Of a DNA stretch of 64,000 bases, positions 59,262 to 64,000 are shown piece by piece. The DNA lies in contig JAEZGS010000024.1 of the NCBI GenBank assembly GCA_023437225.1, positions 1 to 64,000 on the forward strand. The letters are read 5' to 3'. The notes under the pieces were generated by a model, which did not search any database, was not told the origin of the DNA, and saw only the letters and a list, made by a program, of their open reading frames with translations. The translations under genes were made by a program, and so were the position numbers. This DNA is from Bacteroidota bacterium. GTDB taxonomy: Bacteria; Bacteroidota; Bacteroidia; Chitinophagales; Chitinophagaceae. The stretch's first letter is position 1; each line of letters begins with the position of its first letter.

Positions 59262-61217
59262 ATGTACTACCATCTTCGGGTATTTATCTTCATCTTCTCA
59301 ATACTGCTATGTTTCTGCACCGGGGCATCAGCGCAAACCGACACGCTCCGGGTTGGCGCAATTCCTTTTTATGAGTCCAGGGCAGGTTTTATTTCCTACA
59401 TACCATCCAAAGAAAAAATAACGTTGCAACAGGCAATGCGTTTGTTCATTGAGGGCAAAGGGATACGCTCAAAGGAGCCTGTCTTCAATCCCGGGATACC
59501 CTCTGAATATTATTGGTTCAGGTTTGTGATCATCAATGAGGATGACGAATCACACGATATAATGATCGACATTGCAAACTCGCGGATCAATTATATGGAA
59601 TTGTATGAACAGTCACACGGGCTGCGCACATTGGGGGTGACAGGCGACTTCCTGCCATTCAGAAATCGTGTGATTGAACATAAGAATTATATTTTCCCAA
59701 CCCGGTTTGCTCCTGGTGAGCTAAAAGAGTTTTTTTTGTTTGTAGATCAAAAGGGTCACGTTTTCAACCTCCCTATTGAGATCTATCACAATGAGAGCTA
59801 TTATCGGATTGTATCGCGCGGTTATTTTACTGATGGGATTACTTATGGGATATTGCTTTTTATGGCACTGTTAACCCTGGTATTTTTCATCAGTACCTCC
59901 CACTATTTATACCTGTATTATTCGCTCTACATCTTTGTTTCCATCGCCTGGTTGCTTTCATATTTTGGGCTTGGGTTTCAATACATCTGGCCAAACGCTC
60001 AATGGATCAATACTGCTGCCGCTCCCGCCTTTGCATCGCTGAATATTTTACTGAACATTCAGATCTGTACGGTACTGTTGCGGGTGAAAGAAAATTCGAA
60101 GCGATTGCATATTGTGGGCAATGTGATCAAAACATGCTTGTTCCTGTTTGCTGTTCTGCCCGTTCTGATCAATCTGAATAATAGTGGATACATGGTAAAT
60201 AGCGCTTACCTATTTACCTTTCTTTCCTGCATTCTGATATCTGTTGGCTACATTGTTTACATTATTTTCCTATATGCGTTCCGGGGCAACTTCAATGCAC
60301 GTTTTTATCTGCTGGCGAACGCCCTCAAGGTGCCAAGCCTTATCAACCTCGTCTTTTTTGAGGTAGGGATGTCGCCCGGAATACACAACCTCGAAGGCTT
60401 CATGCAATCGGGCCTGCTCGTAGAAATTGCGATCCTGACTTTTGCAATTTCAAAGCGTTATACTCTTTTCAAATTTCGAACTTTTCAAAGGGTTATCAAG
60501 GCCGAAGAAGATCAGCGGCAGGCATTCTCCAAAGAATTGCATGATGGAATCTCTAATAGTCTTAGTGCGATTCGGTTTCAGTTACAGCAGTTGATTCATT
60601 CGGTGAATGATCCTGTTTACGTTTCTAATGAATTGAAACAGGTTTCAGATAACATCGGACTGGTGCAGGTGGAAGCCAGGAACATATCGCATAACCTGAT
60701 GCCTAATTATATCCGTTCCAATTCCTTCATCGATATTATCCGGTTGTATATCCAGGCAATGCAGCGGAATCACGAAGTCCTTGAACCGGAAGCCAGTTTC
60801 CCCGTTATACACTTCTCATCAAACAACGATTCGGTTGAGCTACATGACGATACTAAATTGCATCTCTTCCGGATAATGCAGGAAGTATTGAGCAACATCA
60901 TGAAGCATTCACGTGCAACAGAAGTGGACATTGTTATCACGGTGAAGCGACTTGAACTTGTGATCGTTGTTTCAGATAATGGCATCGGCCTTAACCTTGA
61001 GGAAGTACGCAAGGGACATGGGAATGGTATAGAAAATATTTTTTCAAGAATAAGGTTGATCAATGGTCGGATCGAATATATGGACACGATAAAAGTGGAC
61101 GATCTTTCGTCCGAGATGTACGAGCAGGACGAATGGCCAAGACGCGGAACCACCATAGTGATCAAAATACCATTGAAGAAGATACGACATCCCAAATTTC
61201 ACATGTATGACTACTAA
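59262..61217 (+). CDS. 7TMR-DISM sensor histidine kinase (HisKA_3 type)
   Basis: A 651-aa membrane kinase. Signal peptide 1-24; an extracellular 7TMR-DISMED2 domain about 40-165 (GFISYIPSKEKITLQQAMRLFIEGKGI ... YYWFRFVIINEDDESHDIMIDIANSRINYMELYE); seven transmembrane helices about 190-395 (YGILLFMALLTLVFFISTSHYLYLYYSLYIFVSIAWLLSYFGLGFQYIWP); then HisKA_3 with His427 in EDQRQAFSKELHDGISNSLSAIRFQLQQL and HATPase (DNGIGLNLEEVRKGHGNGIENIF). DISM sensors are thought to bind small carbohydrate-like ligands outside the cell. Its gene is two bases from the response regulator. Confidence 0.92.
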   Translation: MYYHLRVFIFIFSILLCFCTGASAQTDTLRVGAIPFYESRAGFISYIPSKEKITLQQAMRLFIEGKGIRSKEPVFNPGIPSEYYWFRFVIINEDDESHDIMIDIANSRINYMELYEQSHGLRTLGVTGDFLPFRNRVIEHKNYIFPTRFAPGELKEFFLFVDQKGHVFNLPIEIYHNESYYRIVSRGYFTDGITYGILLFMALLTLVFFISTSHYLYLYYSLYIFVSIAWLLSYFGLGFQYIWPNAQWINTAAAPAFASLNILLNIQICTVLLRVKENSKRLHIVGNVIKTCLFLFAVLPVLINLNNSGYMVNSAYLFTFLSCILISVGYIVYIIFLYAFRGNFNARFYLLANALKVPSLINLVFFEVGMSPGIHNLEGFMQSGLLVEIAILTFAISKRYTLFKFRTFQRVIKAEEDQRQAFSKELHDGISNSLSAIRFQLQQLIHSVNDPVYVSNELKQVSDNIGLVQVEARNISHNLMPNYIRSNSFIDIIRLYIQAMQRNHEVLEPEASFPVIHFSSNNDSVELHDDTKLHLFRIMQEVLSNIMKHSRATEVDIVITVKRLELVIVVSDNGIGLNLEEVRKGHGNGIENIFSRIRLINGRIEYMDTIKVDDLSSEMYEQDEWPRRGTTIVIKIPLKKIRHPKFHMYDY

Positions 61218-61219
61218 AC

Positions 61220-61828
61220 ATGAACTGTAAAATTATACTTGTAGATGATCATCCCATCGTTCGGAAGGGGATAGTGAACTTAATTGCAAATGAACCGCTG
61301 TTTGAAATCATCGCTGATTTTGATAACGGAGATTTCTTACTAAGGCATTCGCTTTCTTCGATTCCTGATGTTGCCGTGCTGGACCTCAGCTTACCGGGAA
61401 TGGATGGCTTTTCCGTTGCAGAGAAGTTGCGCAGGCGCTATCCTGCCTGCAAGCTTGTTGCATACACTGCGGCGACAAGCGTTTTAAGACGATTGCAGGA
61501 AGCAGGCTTTGATGCATATGTTGACAAGACAGAAGATCCGTCACAACTCATTGAGGCAATAAGGTTGGTATGTGAAGGAAGGAAGCGATTCCCCGATGAA
61601 CAGCGACGTATCGTAAGTGACAACGGTTCCGCAAGACCCGAGTTTTTAACCAGCCGCGAGATCGAGATCATCAAACTCATAGCCAAGGGACATACGAACA
61701 AGGAGATCAGTCGTCAACTGTTCATCAGTGATCTAACAGTTAAAACACATCGCCGCAACATCAATCAAAAAACAGGTTCAAAGAATGTGGCGGATTTGAT
61801 TCAGTTTTTGCTGCGGAACAGCATTTAA
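61220..61828 (+). CDS. NarL/FixJ-type response regulator
   Basis: A 202-aa regulator with a receiver (ILVDDHPIVRKGIVNLI, acceptor Asp55 in VAVLDLSLPGMDGF, Lys in YVDKTEDPSQL) and a C-terminal LuxR helix-turn-helix (FLTSREIEIIKLIAKGHTNKEISRQLFISDLTVKTHRRNINQKTG). It is the cognate partner of the 7TMR-DISM kinase, two bases downstream, and binds DNA when phosphorylated. The stop codon at 61826-61828 is directly joined to the left inverted repeat of the four-helix-bundle element. Confidence 0.94.
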   Translation: MNCKIILVDDHPIVRKGIVNLIANEPLFEIIADFDNGDFLLRHSLSSIPDVAVLDLSLPGMDGFSVAEKLRRRYPACKLVAYTAATSVLRRLQEAGFDAYVDKTEDPSQLIEAIRLVCEGRKRFPDEQRRIVSDNGSARPEFLTSREIEIIKLIAKGHTNKEISRQLFISDLTVKTHRRNINQKTGSKNVADLIQFLLRNSI

Positions 61829-61865
61829 AATATGCTAATGTGGTCAATGTGCTAATATGCTAATG
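61829..61865. repeat. Left inverted repeat of the four-helix-bundle element (octamer array)
   Basis: Units AATATGCT, AATGTGGTC, AATGTGCT, AATATGCT, AATG. Starts at the base after the regulator's stop. The 37 bases match the reverse complement of 62354-62390 with one mismatch (C at 61845 against T). Confidence 0.9.
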
Positions 61866-61892
61866 GAAAGGCAGGGCCCAGGGTAAGTTGTT

Positions 61893-62237
61893 TCATAACC
61901 GGGACTTGCTTGTAGTGATTATCGTGCTCAATAACCGAGTTATTTCATCAAGTTCTGCAAGTAGTTGACGATCCATTTTGTCTCCAAGAATCGCTGTTGC
62001 TACTATCAACCAATAGCGGGTTTCTGACGCTTCTTTTGCTGCGATTTTCATTTTATGTATAAAATCGGCACGGCTTTCACTGTGCTGTGCTTCCCAGATG
62101 TTGGCCCCTATGGATGATCCGGCGCGTGCCAATTGGTTTGCCAATACATACAGTCGGTCGCGTTCCAATGCGGTACAAAATGTAAATATTCTGATGCAAA
62201 AAGCTATCGACTTCTCTTTAATTGCATTGTGTCTCAC
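61893..62237 (-). CDS. Four-helix-bundle protein (23S rRNA intervening-sequence protein family)
   Basis: A 114-aa protein starting with GTG; the N-terminus RHNAIKEKSIAFCIRIFTFCTALE matches the family start, so a later start is not credible. The core LANQLARAGSSIGANIWEAQHSESRADFIHKMKIAAKEASETRYWLIVA is the S23/IVP signature, and the last helix is LLAELDEITRLLSTIITTSK. Homologues are encoded inside 23S rRNA intervening sequences, and the DGR accessory protein Avd has the same fold; they bind nucleic acid through a positively charged surface, with no enzyme activity known. Here the gene is not in an rRNA but between inverted repeats of short tandem units. A -7 box TAGATTTG lies 10 bases before the start. 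Confidence 0.92.
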   Translation of the reverse strand: MRHNAIKEKSIAFCIRIFTFCTALERDRLYVLANQLARAGSSIGANIWEAQHSESRADFIHKMKIAAKEASETRYWLIVATAILGDKMDRQLLAELDEITRLLSTIITTSKSRL

Positions 62238-62247
62238 TTGCTTTTTC

Positions 62248-62255
62248 CAAATCTA
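62248..62255 (-). promoter_or_regulatory. -7 promoter element TAGATTTG for the four-helix-bundle gene
   Basis: Exact TAnnTTTG on the minus strand, inside the inverted repeats, 10 bases before the GTG. No TTTG stands 19 bases upstream. The gap from 62256 to the right arm (about 100 bases) holds no other ORF. Confidence 0.5.
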
Positions 62256-62341
62256 TAATACGCCGTTGTTGTAGCGATGGTCTTTTTCTCATTAGCAGGG
62301 AGGATTTTTGCGAGCGTCTGATGGCCAAAAATTGCTGATGT

Positions 62342-62415
62342 GCATATCAACCACATTAGCATATTAGCACATTAACCACATTAGCATATTAGTCAATCAT
62401 CACATTTCCACATTT
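62342..62415. repeat. Right inverted repeat and extended octamer array, running into the next gene
   Basis: Read on the minus strand from 62415: AAATGTGG, AAATGTGA, TGATTGAC, TAATATGC, TAATGTGG, TTAATGTGC, TAATATGC, TAATGTGG, TTGATATGC. Nine units of 8-9 bp. The inner part (62354-62390) is the inverted copy of the left arm; the outer part overlaps the stop and last codons of the gene at 62400, and 62399-62417 is identical to 43326-43344 in the cys operon. Confidence 0.9.
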
Positions 62416-63950
62416 TTTTCCAGATACTTCCTCCTTATTATCTCTTGTACAGGAACATTGTTGATCTTACTCTCGAGCCACGACAGGATGTCCAGGTATG
62501 CAAAGGCGCGGGCTTCATGAACGTTCATTTCCTGGACCTTGAGCTTCTCGTACAATTCTCTGAATTGTTTGCGGATCATTGCCTGGCTCGATCGCAGTGA
62601 TTGTTTGAGAAATTCGAAAATGTATTCTTCCACAAGACTAAGGTTCTCCATCTTCGCCATAAATCTATACACCGACTTCGCCAGGTATTCGATCAACTCA
62701 TAATTGCCGAGCTCATAATGCGCAATTAGGTGAAGCAGTCTTGAATAGCATTGCAGATCGGTCCGAAGATCGACCTTCCAATTAATGATGCGGTTCAGGT
62801 ATTCAATGGTGTTTTCATAATCGCCGCTACCAAAATACAGTGAGGCGATTTTGTAATAGAACACGAGCACACGATGCCTGTCGAGATACAAATGATACTC
62901 CTTTAAATGCTCTTCTATATAAGGCACCATTTGCAAACCTTCCGTAAAGGTGCCTTCCATGAAGTGTTTATTGATCTTTGAGATCGACAAATAGATAAAA
63001 AACTGGATCCTGTTATTTTCATTCTGTAGGATCACCTTGCTGTTGGCAAGCTGTTCAAATTTTGCCAGCTCTTCATTGAATTTCGCATAATTCTGCAGGT
63101 CGAAATGGGCGCCAAGAAGATTATGAATGCCCTTAATATAGTTCCCGGATTCAACAAACTTCATGTCCTCATTCTTCTCAAACAAGTCCACCCACTTTTG
63201 TGCATAGCGATAATACATGAGAAAATCCTGCCGTATAAACGAATACCAGCAATAGCTTTGATACAGGTAAAGCTTTTCATAAAAACCATCCAGTTGGTGC
63301 GCCTCGGCAGGCAATTGTTCCTGCAGGTAGTCTGTGAGTCGCTGCACTTCGTTTTCATTACGTGCATGACCATTGCGGATGTACCAGCTGTACAATAACA
63401 ACGACAGATTCGACAGCACCGTAACAGTATCAAGCTTTGCAACCACTTCGGAAGCTTCGAAGCTGAGGCGTTCCGCCCGGTCCTGCATGCTGCGGGTAAT
63501 ATGCAGCGCTTCGATCTTTTTCTCAAAAAATATCGCCTGCATCTGGTAAGTAAACTGGTTGTATGTGCGGGCAGTATCCTTAAGGCGGTCCAGCACCTTG
63601 AGCGCCTGGTGATAAAGACCTTTGTTGTACAAAATTCGCGCATAATCCATCTGCTCATGCAGCTGCAGATCGATGTTGTCAGTATCTTTTAAAATTCTAA
63701 GGCTCGATAGAATATTCCTGTATAGATGCGCCTTGATATTCGATAACTGCTGTTTCTGCAGGTTTCTGGTTTTTTTCAACAGCAGCACTTCATCGTATTC
63801 CTCCATCTTATCAAGTGCATCAAACAACTGTACGATCTTTAGGTCCTCAGAACCGGAGTTCCGGTTCACGTAGAGCTTGAAGTTCCTTTTTTCGGACTTC
63901 TCGAGCGACTTTATGAGTTGAAACAAGGCATCAGTGGATCTGTTGGGCAT
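62400..63950 (-). CDS. Large helical-repeat protein of unknown function (TPR-like)
   Basis: A 516-aa soluble protein, entirely helical, with repeated pairs of helices such as QMDYARILYNKGLYHQALKVLDRLKDTARTYNQ, VFYYKIASLYFGSGDYENTIEYLNRIINW and LLHLIAHYELGNYELIEYLAKSVYRFM, which follow the TPR pattern. The N-terminus (MPNRSTDALFQLIKSLEKSEKRNFKLYVNRNSGSEDLKIVQLFDALDKME) is a shared start of a Chitinophagaceae-type family I cannot name. No signal peptide. The last four codons (Asn-Val-Glu-Met) and the stop lie inside the octamer array, so its C-terminus was probably made by the repeat. Nothing is seen from 63951 to the window end. Confidence 0.82.
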   Translation of the reverse strand: MPNRSTDALFQLIKSLEKSEKRNFKLYVNRNSGSEDLKIVQLFDALDKMEEYDEVLLLKKTRNLQKQQLSNIKAHLYRNILSSLRILKDTDNIDLQLHEQMDYARILYNKGLYHQALKVLDRLKDTARTYNQFTYQMQAIFFEKKIEALHITRSMQDRAERLSFEASEVVAKLDTVTVLSNLSLLLYSWYIRNGHARNENEVQRLTDYLQEQLPAEAHQLDGFYEKLYLYQSYCWYSFIRQDFLMYYRYAQKWVDLFEKNEDMKFVESGNYIKGIHNLLGAHFDLQNYAKFNEELAKFEQLANSKVILQNENNRIQFFIYLSISKINKHFMEGTFTEGLQMVPYIEEHLKEYHLYLDRHRVLVFYYKIASLYFGSGDYENTIEYLNRIINWKVDLRTDLQCYSRLLHLIAHYELGNYELIEYLAKSVYRFMAKMENLSLVEEYIFEFLKQSLRSSQAMIRKQFRELYEKLKVQEMNVHEARAFAYLDILSWLESKINNVPVQEIIRRKYLEKNVEM

Positions 63951-64000
63951 CGTAATGAAAAATCGTTAAAACCCTTGCGGGGTGTGCATTTAAGACGAAG

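Larger units (their letters stand above)
61829..62390 (-). mobile_element. Candidate element: four-helix-bundle gene enclosed by 37-bp inverted repeats
   Basis: A 562-bp unit made of the two inverted repeat arms and a single gene with its own -7 box. No transposase, reverse transcriptase or target-site duplication is visible (outer flanks GCATTTAA and AGTCAATC do not match). Both arms are built from the same tandem octamers, and sequences of the same kind occur elsewhere in the window without the gene. The element status is inference from arrangement only. Confidence 0.5.

Noticed and set aside
61867..61892. Terminator-like GGGCCC palindrome after the four-helix-bundle gene
   Set aside because: The stem is too short and has no T-run in the direction of the gene.
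61829..62415. CRISPR array
   Set aside because: The units are 7-9 bp and contiguous, with no 20-40 bp spacers and no cas genes.

Overview
The window reads as chromosomal DNA of a Bacteroidota bacterium, most likely of the Chitinophagaceae or a close relative. The evidence is the TTTG-N19-TAnnTTTG promoter upstream of the sulfur operon, the TonB-dependent receptors with CarboxypepD_reg-like N-termini, many lipoproteins, 7TMR-DISM and hybrid histidine kinases, and Bacteroidota-typical small families (DUF4142, DUF4345, DUF2490, four-helix-bundle protein). I see no rRNA, tRNA, CRISPR array or prophage.

Layout. 1-126 is the 3' end of a group II intron (domains V and VI). 149-1609 holds a cupredoxin lipoprotein, a DUF4142 protein and an unknown lipoprotein, all on the minus strand. 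1902-15889 is a three-gene operon encoding proteins of 2342, 1268 and 1044 aa with no signal peptides; the third ends in a phospholipase-D-like domain whose usual HxK residues are replaced. 15929-18893 is a two-component cluster (one stand-alone receiver, two PAS histidine kinases). 19532-24038 carries an outer-membrane beta-barrel receptor, a propeller-like exported protein and a glycine-zipper lipoprotein. 24159-30254 is a minus-strand run: DinB, methyltransferase, PhzF, alpha/beta hydrolase and a double beta-lactamase-like hydrolase. 30357-41318 is mixed housekeeping: M23 peptidase, nitrilase, Crp-like regulator, DUF4345, GT39, an AlkB gene with its core deleted, a PQQ-type sugar dehydrogenase, a metalloprotease-like lipoprotein and a CocE hydrolase.

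41476-56853 is the functional centre: a sulfate assimilation locus. CysDN make APS, CysH (APS-reductase type) reduces it to sulfite, CysJI reduce sulfite to sulfide, and CobA plus a CysG-N/TSUP fusion supply siroheme and a transporter. A DUF2490 protein and a TonB receptor follow, then OsmC and MetZ, which fixes sulfide into homocysteine. Two layers of control are visible: a 21-bp palindrome (AGTCTAC-N7-GTAGACT type) in front of cysH, the DUF2490 gene and the TonB receptor, and a 20-codon leader ORF ending Cys-Cys-Cys-stop between the cysH promoter and cysH.

56762-63950 holds a metallo-beta-lactamase-fold hydrolase, a YiiX-like peptidase, a 7TMR-DISM kinase with its LuxR-type regulator, a four-helix-bundle protein gene enclosed by near-perfect 37-bp inverted repeats, and a helical-repeat protein. 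The repeats around the four-helix-bundle gene belong to a wider set of short-period (7-8 bp) arrays in intergenic gaps, mostly starting within a few bases of a stop codon. This gene-plus-repeat arrangement is my best candidate for an undescribed system, followed by the cysteine leader peptide and the giant three-gene operon.
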